Made by a program: the position numbers and the translations under genes. DNA of 64,000 nt from Trebouxia sp. TZW2008 (Eukaryota; Chlorophyta; Trebouxiophyceae; Trebouxiales; Trebouxiaceae), in the NCBI GenBank assembly GCA_002118135.1, contig BDIU01000313.1, positions 1-64,000 of the forward strand, given 5' to 3'. Numbering within the stretch: position 1 is the first letter of the stretch; each line of letters starts with the position of its first letter. The notes beneath the pieces were generated by a model. That model was not told the origin of the DNA and did not search any database. It saw nothing but the letters and a program-made list of their open reading frames with translations. Positions 22,601 to 32,448 of this stretch are shown piece by piece.

Positions 22601-25600
22601 GAGATTGTCCTTACATTGAGTGTCCTTACAAAGAGAGTTTATTGCAACTCAAAACACAAGAGGTAATACATGAATCTAAAGCACCCACCCTCAGTGTTTC
22701 TTCAGATCAGTGAGACACAATCAATACTTCTCAACACGCGATACACAATACATGAGTGCTAATCAGTGACATGTGACACACAAGTCTTTCAAAGCATTCA
22801 TCACGCAAGTGGAGAGTGTGATGATGCACTGTTTCAGATCTCCTTCTTGGTCCTGTTGTTGTTAGTACAACACAATTGCATGCCTGAATGCTGAGGGTGC
22901 AGGAATGGTTGCAATTTTTTGCCTGGACAGAAAGCACCAAAGAAGCAAAGCATGCAGAGAGACAAGCGCACATGCCACTGCAGCAGCGGCATTTGCTTGA
23001 GGGCAAACCCATCTTCTGCTTCGAGACTGCCATCAAGCTTCTGTACTGGTGTGGCTTTGTGTATGAGCATGATGAGGTACGCATTTGTTGTGTGCCAGTC
23101 AGGCCACTGCTTCATTGTAAACCTATGAACGGTTCATGTTCAGACCTTTCTGGTTTTGTTGATTGCAAACCTATGAACGGTTCATGTCTGGAACTTTCTG
23201 ATCTTATTGCGCAAAAACAGACATACTGACCGTGTTGCCTTGTGCTTTGACTTTAGCTTGCATCCTTGACCCCATACACAGCAAGCCAAGAGCTGAAGCT
23301 GAGGCTGTTGCGGAAGCTGAAACTGGCACTGACAACTGCACCAAGTCTATTTCACTTATAGCACTTTATACTGGCTTGATAGAGCGTGACGTCGAATGTG
23401 CCTGCAAGGGAGAGCAAAATCGAAGCTGTCACAGACAACTGCTCTCAGCCCGTTCAGCCTACAGCAGCTTTGAGCTGGCTAAAGACAGACAGCAGACGGT
23501 TCTAGCACTGACTGTCAGGTTGGCGTTGAAGCATGGAACTGAATGACTCACACTGCAATTGGCTGCAGGGGCAAAAAAGGGTGACGCTGTCAGAGACAAC
23601 TGCCCTCACTCTGTTCACACTTACAGCATTTGAGCTGTCACGCTGCACAGCAGCCGACGTGAAGTGCCTGACATTGCGTGAGCTTGCAGGGTAGGAAAAA
23701 GCTAAAACTGTCAGAGACAACTGCCCTCAGTCTGTTCAACTTACAGCACTTTGAGCTGGTGCGCTGCACAGCAGCTAATGTGAAGTGCCTGGTGGCCTGG
23801 AGCGATGAGAGCCTTGTTGTAGCCTTCAGAGGAACTGCCAATTTCAGCAATATCCTTGCAGACATCAGAGTGGGGCTGCCCTTCCTGCCTGATATCAGCC
23901 ATGCATATATAATGGTGCCATGTAACATGTTGCCATATATTGTGTTGCCATAGATTGTGTTGCCATATGTTGTGTTGCCATGTTATAAGTTGTCACAGCT
24001 CCTACATGCCACATAGCCGTGCTGTGCTGCCTTCTGCATTTATTTGCAACTTCAAAGCTCCTTTGCTCAAGAGCCAGAGAATCTAGTATGCCATATGCGT
24101 CATGCAATATGCACTAGGTACCCAAGCACAATAGCATACCAGCAACATCTTTTGCTACAACTGTTGCAATTTGACTCAACGATCAGCATCACGTCAGGGT
24201 CAGGGAGAATGGCAGAGCCAGCAGTACTGGTGTTTTTTCATTGCAGCCATACAGCTGGTCCTCGCTGGCATGCACAGTCTACCACTGATGTCAACACAAA
24301 GCCTTCACGTGACACATATGACATGGAAACTATGCAGCAAGATGCTGAGTGGTGACCAAGCATGACAATATATGCTGGTGCAGGCGTGGATGGTGAAAGG
24401 CCCAGAAGGCGGCCTCTCCAGCCTGCACAATCCTCTCTTCCACAGCCGCCCCAAAGTGCATTCGGGCTTCCACGCAGCCTGGGAGCTCAGCGGGCTGAAG
24501 GACGCTGTCATGCAGCTCATCAAGCTCCACGTTGCACCTGAGGCTGCTGCCAAAATGCATGTCTTCCTCACAGGTGAAAATCTTGCTACGGTCATTTAAC
24601 CTCAAATTTCAGCTATGAAGAGGCATGTCATGCAGCTCTCCACACTCCTTGTTGCAATTGAGGCTGCTGCCAACATGCATGTCTTCCTCACAGGTGAAAT
24701 CTTGCAACTGTCATTTAACCTCAAATTGCAACTATCAATGGGCATGCCATGCAGCTCATCAAACTCCTTATTGCACCTGAGGCTGCTGCCAACATGCGTG
24801 TCTTCCTCACAGGTGAAAGTTCTGCACCTGCAGCTGTCCAGAGGCCTGTCAATACACAGATAAGGCATTGCATCTGCAGCTCAATGCGTTGCAGGACGCT
24901 GTCATGCAGCTCATTAGGCTCCACTTTACACCTGAAGCTGCTGCCATTCTGCATGTCTTTCTCACAGGTGAACAATTGCACAACAGATAACAGGTCAACA
25001 ATCAAACTTTGTGCTGTTGTGACAGCATCTGTCCCCATCAACTACCCTGAAAGCTGCACTTTGTCATGGTGGGTGGGTGGGTGAGTGAGTGGATGAATGA
25101 ATGAACAATTGATAGGGTGAATGAAAGAGGCTTGATTACGCAGGACACAGCGTAGGCGGGGCAATGGCCAATTTGGCAGCTGTGGACACCTTCAAGGGCT
25201 TCCTTGAAGGTGTACACTGCGCCTAGAGTGGGCAACCAGGTCCACATGCACCACAATCCGGTGTATGCAGTCAGTGAATGATGCAGGACACAGCCTAGGC
25301 GGTGCAATGGCCAATTTGGCAGATGTGGACATCATCATCATGATGCAGTGGCCTTCTTGAAAGTGTGCACTGTTGAAGCTCTAGGGTTTTCTCCCTTGCA
25401 CACAACCCATAGCTGCGATATAGGTCACAGCCTGGGTGGGGCAATGGCCAATTTGGCGGCTGTGGACATTGTCAACATGATGCAATGGGCGCCCTTGAAG
25501 GTGTGCACTGTTGGGGTGCCTCAAGTGGGCAACTATGCCTATGCTAACATGTACAACAAGCTGGCATATATAGCAAATGAGTGTATGAAACTGCATTGAT

Positions 25601-27841
25601 GCAGGACACAGCCTCGGCGGTGCCATGGCGAATTTGGCAGCTGTGGACATCATGCAAATGATGCAGTGGGCGTCCTTGAAGGTGTACACTGTGGGGGCGC
25701 CTAGAGTGGGCAACCATGCATATGCCAACATGTACAATGAGATGGTGCCAGACACCTGGGGCATCATCAACTACAGGGTGTGTCAATCCTCCGTGCTACT
25801 GATGCATGCTGCTGAAAACAACCCGACCTGTTTATTGCAAGCTGAAGATCATGTCCATGCCAGCATGTAGAATGAGTTGGTGCCAGACACCTGGGGCATC
25901 ATCAATTACAGGGTGTGTCGCTCCTCCATGCTACTGATGCATGCTGCTGAGCTGACCTGATCTGTTTATCGCAAGCTTACAACCGCGCCTATGCGACAAG
26001 TACAATGAGCTGGTGCTGGACACCTGGGACATCATCAACTACAGGGTGTGTCAAGCCTCCATGCTTCTGATGCGTGTAGCTCACCTGACCTGACCTGTTC
26101 ATTGCAAGCTGAGACGACCACGCGTACGCCAACACGTACAATGAGCTGATTCCCAACACCAGCTGGGGGTCCATGAGCTACAGGGTGTCACGCCTCCATG
26201 CCACTGATGCATGTATCTCACCTGACCTGACCTTCTTATTGCAAGCTGACGATCATGTCGATGCCGGCATGCACAATGAGCTGACTCCCAACACCGAATG
26301 CGTCATCAAGTACAGGGTGTATCGTTGCTCCATGCTACTGATACATGCTACGCAAAAACAACCTGACCTGTTGCTTGCAAGCTGACAACCATACCAACGT
26401 CAACATGTTCAATCAGCTCATTTCAAACACCTGGGGCTGACGCTGACGCTGATGCTGATGATGCTGATATGCTATTTGCCTGCAGGATCCAGTGCCACTC
26501 ATGGCCAAGTTCTTCTTCCTGTATGCTCGCCCTGGTAACCGTGTCCTGCTCTACAGAAACGGCGATATTGTTGTGTGTCCCACACCACTGGATGTCAGGC
26601 TGCAGGGCTACAGGCGATGTAAGCCCTCAAATCCTACTCGTGCGCTGCCTCTTGCCTGTTGCGTTCTGCCTACTTTCTATCGCCTGTTGCCAATTGCCTA
26701 CTGCTCCTTGGCTATCGCGTATCGCCTGTCGCCTATCGCTTATCGCCTATCGCCTACTGCCTACTGCCTACTGCCTATTGCTGTCGCCTGTTGGCTATCG
26801 TCTATTGCCTTTCGCCTGTTGCTCACTGCTTGCTGCCTGCTCGTCGCCCACTGCCTGTTGCCTGTGAGGGGTCAAGTGAGTGAGTAAGTGAGCGTGCAAG
26901 CGAGTGAGTGAGTGAGTAGTGGCATGCAGGCGGGAGGATGACTCGGCACAGGTTGACATCATACCGTGCATCATTAGTGAATGTACTGAAGGCCCAAGTC
27001 AAGAGTGAGAGGGTGGAGCCAGGGCTGGAAGGGGTGATGCAACTAGCTGAAAGTGTAGCTCTCCAGGTTTGCTTTTTCACTACTTTTCATGTCGCACCTG
27101 TGACAACTAATCGCAAGAGCAACATCTCAAGATGATTGGGATGGGCCACAAGATAATGCCAATGCAATAATCGGTTAGTAGTCATCTCAATGCTTAAATA
27201 CACAGTCAGCAGTCTAGGTAGCTCAGTATGAGTAAACATGGTTGGTAGTATAGAGCCTCACGGCGTTATAGCAACTAACTCTTGCATTTGTTGCATTCTG
27301 TGCTGTGTGACGTGTCAAAAGCAGTTTGGCTTGACAGCACCCAGCTCCTGTGCTCTGGTGTGCTTGAGGTCTCAGGACCCAGAGTCGCTCAAAAACCAAA
27401 TGCACTCTGGTCAAAAGTAGCTCCTGATGCCTGACATTATTATGCATGACTATGATGCCTCACAGCGTGATGCATTGTTATGCAGTAATACGATGTTCAA
27501 CAATATCATGCATTATCAATAGCATCATGATAGACTTTCCCTTCTTGTTTCTTGTGCAGGAGGTCCTGCTAGATGCTGATGCTGACATGGCAGAGGCGGT
27601 GCTGAACCCAGTCTTGCAACATCAGGGCAGGGCAGGATGCCAATCTGCCCCTGGCCTGTCAGCGCCTGCTGATGACTCCAAGCAGCCAGACTTGCAAAAG
27701 CTCAGCATTCCGCCCAGGAGCATGGGAAGCTTCATGAGATCTCTGAGCATGCATTCAGAGCCAGCCAACCCACAGTCACCCAAGTGTGATGCAGACAGCC
27801 ACCGCAAACAGCCAGTCTTGGCAAAGCTCAGCACTCCATGA
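16697..27841 (+). CDS. Class 3 (alpha/beta hydrolase) lipase, diacylglycerol-lipase type
   Basis: This is a multi-pass membrane lipase expected to hydrolyse an acyl ester of diacylglycerol or a related lipid at a membrane. Exon 1 is only ATG plus two codons (16697-16705), then 16782-16856. Exons near 17100-17333, 18470-18580, 20580-20690 and 21230-21430 encode hydrophobic segments ([34 protein letters not shown]). Then come [20 protein letters not shown] (to about 23075), LVVAFRGT (about 23738-23870) and the exon with [10 protein letters not shown] (24384-24573). The nucleophile elbow [15 protein letters not shown] carries the catalytic Ser. A D-P-V-P-L exon (about 26485-26618) carries the likely catalytic Asp, and TRHRLTSYR (about 26938) the likely His. 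The last exon (about 27560-27841) is a Ser/Pro-rich tail. Many exons lie in tandem arrays, so the functional splice form is uncertain. Confidence 0.8.
16935..17045 (+). repeat. Direct duplication, about 55 bp, two copies
   Basis: ACAGCATACACAACTGTGCA and GTGAGCTGTGCAGACTTCAG recur in slightly changed form about 55 bp later, before the first membrane-segment exon of the lipase. Confidence 0.7.
18365..18505 (+). repeat. Direct duplication near a membrane-segment exon (lipase)
   Basis: A block of about 75 bp is present twice. It contains TTTTGACATATTGATTTTGG (second copy) or TTCTGACATATTTATTTTGG (first copy), followed by a GTGCAG acceptor and TGGCTGTG or TGGTTATG. The second copy leads into the open exon reading [14 protein letters not shown]. 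Confidence 0.7.
19395..19555 (+). repeat. Dispersed repeat, two local copies
   Basis: TGCTAGGTATGTGTGGCACA with AGTCCTATCTCGCCAGG at about 19400 recurs at about 19508 as TGCTAGGTGTGTGTGACCCA with AGTCCTGTCTCGCCAGG. Related copies lie at about 21510 in the same gene and at about 55080 in the SAC3-like gene. Confidence 0.7.
20705..20998 (+). repeat. Degenerate 7-bp minisatellite (CCTGTTG)n in lipase intron
   Basis: About 290 bp of seven-base units of the form CCTGTTG, CCTATTG, CCCATTG and similar. The last 60 bp are nearly perfect. Because 7 is not a multiple of 3, all three frames on each strand are similar and stay open, which produces long spurious frames. Confidence 0.9.
21600..22430 (+). 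repeat. Tandem array, up to four copies, lipase gene
   Basis: A unit of about 180-240 bp begins with GTGCTAGACTTGATG(C/A)G(C/T)TTCATCTGCATG, contains GCAAGCTATGCAA and CTCTGCAGTGATCCTGGCAG, and ends near CCCCAAGATTGG. Copies start at about 21619, 21845 (partial), 22030 and 22246. Which copy contributes to the protein cannot be decided. Confidence 0.8.
23104..23205 (+). repeat. Direct duplication, about 57 bp, two copies
   Basis: AAACCTATGAACGGTTCATG occurs at about 23119 and again at about 23166, each followed by related sequence ending in CTTTCTG. Lipase intron. Confidence 0.85.
23425..23870 (+). repeat. Three-copy exon array (lipase core strand)
   Basis: The unit GACAACTGC(T/C)CTCA... TACAGCA... 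TTTGAGCTG starts near 23430, 23590 and 23712. Only copy 3 runs on through [18 protein letters not shown], the family-conserved strand. Copy 2 diverges after VKCLTL and meets a stop near 23694. Copy 1 loses the motif. Confidence 0.85.
23915..23995 (+). repeat. 15-bp minisatellite, about four copies
   Basis: Repeats of the form TGTTGCCATATATTG, TGTTGCCATAGATTG and TGTTGCCATATGTTG lie just after the LVVAFRGT exon, in an intron. Confidence 0.85.
24495..24975 (+). repeat. Four-copy partial-exon array (lipase helix exon)
   Basis: The 3' half of the 24384-24573 exon, reading [24 protein letters not shown], is copied with its donor at about 24501, 24621, 24741 and 24894. All four end CTCACAG|GTGAA in phase 1. 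Copies 2-4 keep the frame locally with substitutions (for example [17 protein letters not shown]) but lack the 5' half of the exon. Confidence 0.9.
25064..25112 (+). repeat. Tetranucleotide repeat (GGTG/GAGT/GAAT)n
   Basis: GGGTGGGTGGGTGAGTGAGT runs into GGATGAATGAATGAAC. Lipase intron. Confidence 0.85.
25144..25777 (+). repeat. Four-copy array of the nucleophile-elbow exon (GHSLGG)
   Basis: Exon copies begin at about 25144, 25286, 25434 and 25604. Each follows an AG acceptor and each is phase 1-compatible with the upstream VFLTG exon. Copy a has GHSVGG and then a deletion and stop. Copy b keeps GHSLGG but meets a stop after MMQWPS. Copies c and d are intact through [11 protein letters not shown] or [12 protein letters not shown]. 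Only copy d continues into DTWGIINYR and a donor. Confidence 0.93.
25711..26445 (+). repeat. Six-copy array of the DTWGIINYR exon segment
   Basis: The segment reading (D/N)HAYANMYNE...NTWG.I.YR recurs near 25711, 25843, 25975, 26110, 26245 and 26380, a period of about 135 bp. Copies 2-6 are each preceded by TTGCAAGCT, and copies 1-5 are followed by a GTGTGT- or GTGTATC-type donor. Copy 2 has TAG in place of the Tyr codon. Copies 3-5 keep recognisable [20 protein letters not shown] and NTECVIKYR. Copy 6 ends in NTWG and a stop. Confidence 0.88.
26636..26925 (+). repeat. Second 7-bp minisatellite plus (GAGT)n in lipase intron
   Basis: Seven-base units such as CGCCTGT, TGCCTAC and CGCCTAT run from about 26640 to 26866. 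They are followed by a GTGAGTGAGTAAGTGAGCG-type tetranucleotide tract to about 26920. The 7-bp unit resembles that at 20705-20998 in the same gene. Confidence 0.88.
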
Positions 27842-28335
27842 TAGAGCAGGAGGGGAGCTTCAGGATATCTGCTAGCACTCAGCCAACAGCAGGCAACTCA
27901 CAGGCAACCAAGTCTGATGCAGACAGCCAATTGAGGCACTCACACAAGGGCTCAGCATTTCATCAAAGAGCATGGGACGCTTCATGACATCTTTGAGCAT
28001 GCGTTCAAAGCCAGTCAACCCACAGGCGACTGGCTGTGATGCAGACAGCCAACGCAAGCAGCCAGGCTTGGCAAAGCTTAGCAATCCATTATAGAGCGCG
28101 AAGAGCTTTGTAACAACTGTTAGCAGGCAAAAGCTCAGCGTCCCGCCCTGTTAGCATGCTTTCAGAGCCAGCCAATCCACAGACAAATGGCTCTGATGAA
28201 GACAGCCAACGCAAGCAGCCAGACTTGGCAAAGCTCAGCACGCCATGATAGAGCGTGGGAGCTTTGTGACAGCTGATAGCATGCAGTCAGAGTCGAACAA
28301 ACCACAAGCAATCAATCCTGATGCAGGCAGCCAAG
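27690..28335 (+). repeat. Degenerate coding-type tandem repeat at lipase 3' end
   Basis: A unit of about 130-180 bp is repeated about four times. Its landmarks are CTCAGCATTCCGCCCAGGAG, GAGCATGC(A/G)TTCA, AGCCAACCCACAG, GATGCAGACAGCCA and AAGCAGCCAG(A/G)CTTGGCAAAGCT. The first copy is the open C-terminal tail ending in a TGA at 27839. Later copies have stops (ATGATAGAG, TTATAGAGC) and are probably 3'-untranslated or decayed. Confidence 0.85.
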
Positions 28336-28620
28336 TGTGCTTTGGACAAAGGTTTGCATTCAGAGGCAGAAGACCCACAGGCAGTCAATTCTGAAGCAGA
28401 CAGCTGATTGCATGTTCCTAGCAAGGAATCGCGGTCTGACACTGAATCCTTGCAGCAAAACGCAACTGCACAAACAGGGAGGCCAGCCAAAGCGCACACT
28501 GTGCCATCGACCTCGAATGCGCTTGACAAAGCAAAACCCGCTCTACAGCAAGTTTTGTACACAGCAGGAGTCCTGACGGTGTTTTTTGTACAGAAGTCGA
28601 TGCCTTGCTCAAGCATTTGA

Positions 28621-29480
28621 CAGGGCTAGTCTTATTTGCCCTGTCCCACATGATGGCTGAGCGCTTGCTTATCATTCTCAGCCTGAAGTTCAGCTCAACA
28701 AGATGATGAAGATTGATCTCAATAGTTGTTCCCCATTCTGGTCCAGTCAATCTGACAAGATCATGCACCTTAATCTCATTGACTTACGCGAGGCCTTCAC
28801 AGGTCAAAGGCTGTCAAGCATAGGAAGAGGTCTCCTTTTTTTCAGCAGGGCCTGAGCTGCTGAACAGTTGTGTACAGTTCTGTAGCAATGTGAGGATTTA
28901 GCACCTCGCCATCTAGCTAGCAATGCTTTTATCCCATACTATGATACGCGCTCTGTAACAAGTTCAGTCATTTTGGAAATTGTTTTCACTGCTTCCACCG
29001 ACAGGGTGTATGTAAACTTTTCTGCGCCATGTCAGACTGATTTCGAGGCGCCATTTCAGCATTGTAGTAGTGTTGGCCTCACATGATAACTATTATTGCC
29101 TTGCTGTGCTGCTGCAACATCTATTGGGTTGTTAACAGAGTCTAAGGACAAGGCAGCTTCATAGCTTATGCTGCTAGCGCTCCGTGTCAGCGTGTGAATG
29201 CAGATTATTGCCTACCAATGACAGAGCTGAAGATTTGTTGGTTTGTGAACATCTTATGTTGAACACGTTGCTGTTGCTGCTTTATAGAGAAGACATGATA
29301 CACAGGTTGCTTACTGCATGTGACATAGTGGGATTGTCGTCTAAACATTGGCTGACATAGCTGTGAACCTCAGCTGATGTATACTGTGAACTGGCATGGC
29401 AGATTGCAAGCCACACGCATTTGTGTCTGGCTCAGTTGGGGTTTGGCTGTGTCTATGCATCATAGACATATGCATGCATG
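28621..29480. other. No supported gene
   Basis: A gene-poor spacer of about 860 bp between the lipase tail repeats and the SDR gene. An open frame at 28408-28620, with an acceptor-like TTTTTGTACAG inside, might be one more lipase exon, but nothing links it. Confidence 0.4.
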
Positions 29481-29551
29481 GTCATTCACAACTTTGACCT
29501 ATCAGAACAGCAAATCGTCGCTTTGCTCAATCGCGATGCTGCCTTGAGGCC

Positions 29552-30722
29552 ATGCTTTTGGCGTCCACCTCGCCAATATCGTGTGCACAACAAGGGCAGA
29601 TCGAGATACGCTCAGTTCTGCGCCGCAAGAGCTACCGTTGGCAGAAAACAGTTTGCATGGCCGCATCAAAACCCCTGGCAGTCATATCTGGCACAGCGAG
29701 AGATCATGGCATTGGCAGAGAATGCGCCAAGCAATTTCTCGAGGTGCACGAGATTTGTGTTAATCGGAAACGGGACACGCTCGGGACATGACCTTCCAGC
29801 CGCTTGTAGGCTGGATACAAAGTGGTTGGCTTAGATAACGTCCCTCAGGAGGAGCCAGCCTTACAGAATGCAGACTATGATTTCAGAAGCACAGACATCA
29901 CCAGTGGTGATCAGATCAAAGACTTGGCCTCCCATGTCAAGGGTCAAAGCAATGAGCTGCAAGTCTTGATCAACAATGCTGGAATAGCAGATCCCTATCT
30001 CCCAGAGAACCCGTCAGAAAAGATTGCACTTTGGCATAAAGTCATACAGACTAATCTCACAGGTATGCTGACAAAGTCACACTTTATGTATGATCTGTTT
30101 AGCTCATTGCTTGTTTGTTCATGCAGGTGCATTTCTATTGTCAGAAGCTTTGCTACCCCACATGATTCCAGGGAGATCTTCCATTATACATATGTCTAGC
30201 ATACGAGCTAAGCTCTCTGAACCAAACAGCGAGGTGCACATGGGTGCACAAAGCTGTATGCATATTGAAGTCTTGCATCACTGCCATGCATGCATATGCT
30301 TGTAGTGAGACCTAGGATGCCATGCTTGTGTGCAGGCCTATGGTGCAGCAAAAGCAGGCTTGATTGGCCTGACCCATGCACAAGCAGTGTCATTAGCCAA
30401 GAAGGTCCGCGTGAATGCTGTGCTCCCAGGCTGGATCTATACAATGCCCAATCCTGAAGATCTGACATCAGAAGATCATGATTGGCACCCAGCAGGTAAC
30501 ATTGTCGGGAGACAGTTTCACCAAACTAAAATAAGCCTGTAATGCAGTGCTGTCCAGGAGCAGCAGAACGAAGCTCATGTGAGTGCAGGGCGTGTTGGAG
30601 TCACAAACGATGTGGCACAGCTGTGCTTGTTTCTGGCTGACAGCAAAAGGTCTGGATTCATTACTGGGCAGGAATTTGTGGTGGATGGAGGAGTGGGCAA
30701 AAAGCTTGTGTACCCTGAGTAG
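29552..30722 (+). CDS. Short-chain dehydrogenase/reductase (SDR), possibly organellar
   Basis: An NAD(P)-dependent oxidoreductase of the classical SDR fold; the substrate is unknown. All five exons are resolved: 29552 to about 29742, 29810-30062, about 30127-30230, about 30335-30499 and 30589-30722. They join in frame as ...KQFLE+AGYKVVGLDN..., ...QTNLT+GAFLLSEALL..., ...EPNSE+AYGAAKAG... and ...WHPA+GRVGVTNDVAQL.... Key motifs are the cofactor loop SGTARDHGIG (a changed TGxxxGxG), LINNAGIAD, the catalytic Ser in IIHMSSIRA, YxxxK in AYGAAKAG, and the C-terminal FITGQEFVVDGG. Starting at 29552 adds about 35 residues rich in Ser, Arg and Lys ending in VCMAAS, which resembles a transit peptide. 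A start at 29657 is the alternative. A CpG-rich island covers the first exon. Confidence 0.85.
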
Positions 30723-31012
30723 AGCAAAAGAGAAGGGCTATGCATTCAGGAGGCAATGGCAATGCTGGGGCAATGTAAGGAGCAACTGCAATGCTGTGTC
30801 ACATCGTATCAAGCAGGACTCTTGCCGCCCAAGCTTTGCTGGCCTCATGAACCTGCGCAAACACAACAACCAAGTCAGTGATTGGTCAAGCAGGCAGCTT
30901 TGTCGCACAGCTTTCTTCTGCCACATGACATTTGCCCAGTGGTGGATCCATATTGTACTTGTGCGCCTGCCGGGGAGAGGAGTAGATGGCAAGGTGCAAA
31001 TGCCTCGTGCTG

Positions 31013-32448
31013 CTACAAGAATCCTCCTTCATGATGCTTAAGCACTGATTCTAGGTTCACACGCACCTTGTCCAGATTCGATGTCACAGGCTGATATTGA
31101 CTAGCCGCATGCACCACTGCCAGCTGCCTTTGCTGCAACTCAGCCTCAAGCTGTGCTTGCTCCTCTTGCATCTACACGCAATCAGTGCTTATCTGTCTCT
31201 CATCTCCCACAATGGTGTTGCTGGCAGAAAGTGAAATGATTATGATGATTGTTCACCTGCTGCAAAATTGTCTCCAGCTCAGCTTTTTCCTGCTGCTTGA
31301 CCTGTATCCTGTGAGACTGTGCAGCTACAGCAGGCACAACCCTGTATTCTGGTCTGCATACACAACTTGCATCAATATAGTAGGCCAGGGGGACAGGTCT
31401 GTGGAATTATGAGCTGCCCATGCTGTGTGATGCAAATGCAACTGCCCTGCACCAACCCTGTTGTGCAGCATGCATTAAGCCTCAAGTGTACTGAACTAAT
31501 AGAGACACACTGTCCGACAACGCAGTACAAATAGATATGGCTGCATGTCTGCTCGCTGCCTTATGATGTAAAGCAGGAAAAACATGGCATGAAAGCTTGC
31601 AACAGCGCATGTGGACGCATACAGCCTGACCAGCCTCAGACATATCTGGACAGACAGGTCATAGCAAAGCAAGCGTGTTTAGAATGTATGCATGGATGTG
31701 CAGGGCTGCGCATGCCAGGCAATGTCAGATGCATGCACAAGCTATTGTTGCGCCATTGCTGCTACAGACAAAGTACCTCACAGCAGCATCCTGGCCATGA
31801 AGCAGCCCCTGCTCCTGGCAGAGCTGTTCCAAGTCATGCAACTTTGTCCACAATTCAGCTTCTTCACATATATCCTCAAACTCTGCCTGGAGAGCAAAAC
31901 AGCTGTATATTCTCATGCAAGGCCAGCCTGAAAGTTGAGCCAACTGACGACCAGTGGTCAGAGCGATTGCAACTTGCCTCTGCATTTGCTCGGGTGAGAT
32001 GAAGAACCTGTGCCAGAAATGAGGTCAGTAACAGGCAGAGTGCTGCAAAGCTTGCTGGCATTGGGAAATAACAGCAATGCGTACCTGTTGATACAAGTCA
32101 TACAGGGCCACATTGCAGTGCTCAGGTAGATCTGGAAAGTAAGCCAGGAATTCCTGCAAAGCTGGCTTGATCACTATGCTGGTGCAACAGCTGAGTTGCC
32201 AGCCTGAGGACCGTCAGCATTATTTACCGTCCATGTTGGGCAAGCCAGAGCAAGCTTGAGAGCTCTATGCAGACATTCTCGCAGGGCTTTCAACCTTCTT
32301 CCTTCCTTGTCTGCGCTTGATTGAGGATCTGCAGCCATCTGTACCAACAACAGACGCAGCTCAAGCTGCACTGCAGCTTGAAACGATGGCCGGTGTGTTG
32401 CTGATGCTAACACAAGTCAATTGACGATATTTCGTAGTCCTCGCTGTG
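31013..32448 (-). CDS. Coiled-coil protein of unknown family
   Basis: I do not recognise the family. From a likely ATG at 32448 (MHSEDYEISSIDL), minus-strand exons read: VQLELRLLLVQMAADPQSS with ALRECLHRALKLAL (about 32370-32222), LQEFLAYFPDLPEHCNVALY (about 32170-32085), FFISPEQMQRQVAIALTTGR (about 32003-31925), EFEDICEEAELWTKLHDLEQ (about 31892-31775), VKQQEKAELETILQQ (about 31300-31258) and MQEEQAQLEAELQQRQLAVV (about 31170-31013, with the stop). The last two exons are strongly coiled-coil. The protein would be about 230-260 residues, mostly helical, so it may be a subunit of a larger assembly. It is convergent with the SDR gene and divergent from RPT2 across a CpG-rich promoter. Confidence 0.6.

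Noticed and set aside
27215..27235. tRNA A-box-like TAGGTAGCTCAGT
   Set aside because: No B-box or cloverleaf follows within a suitable distance.
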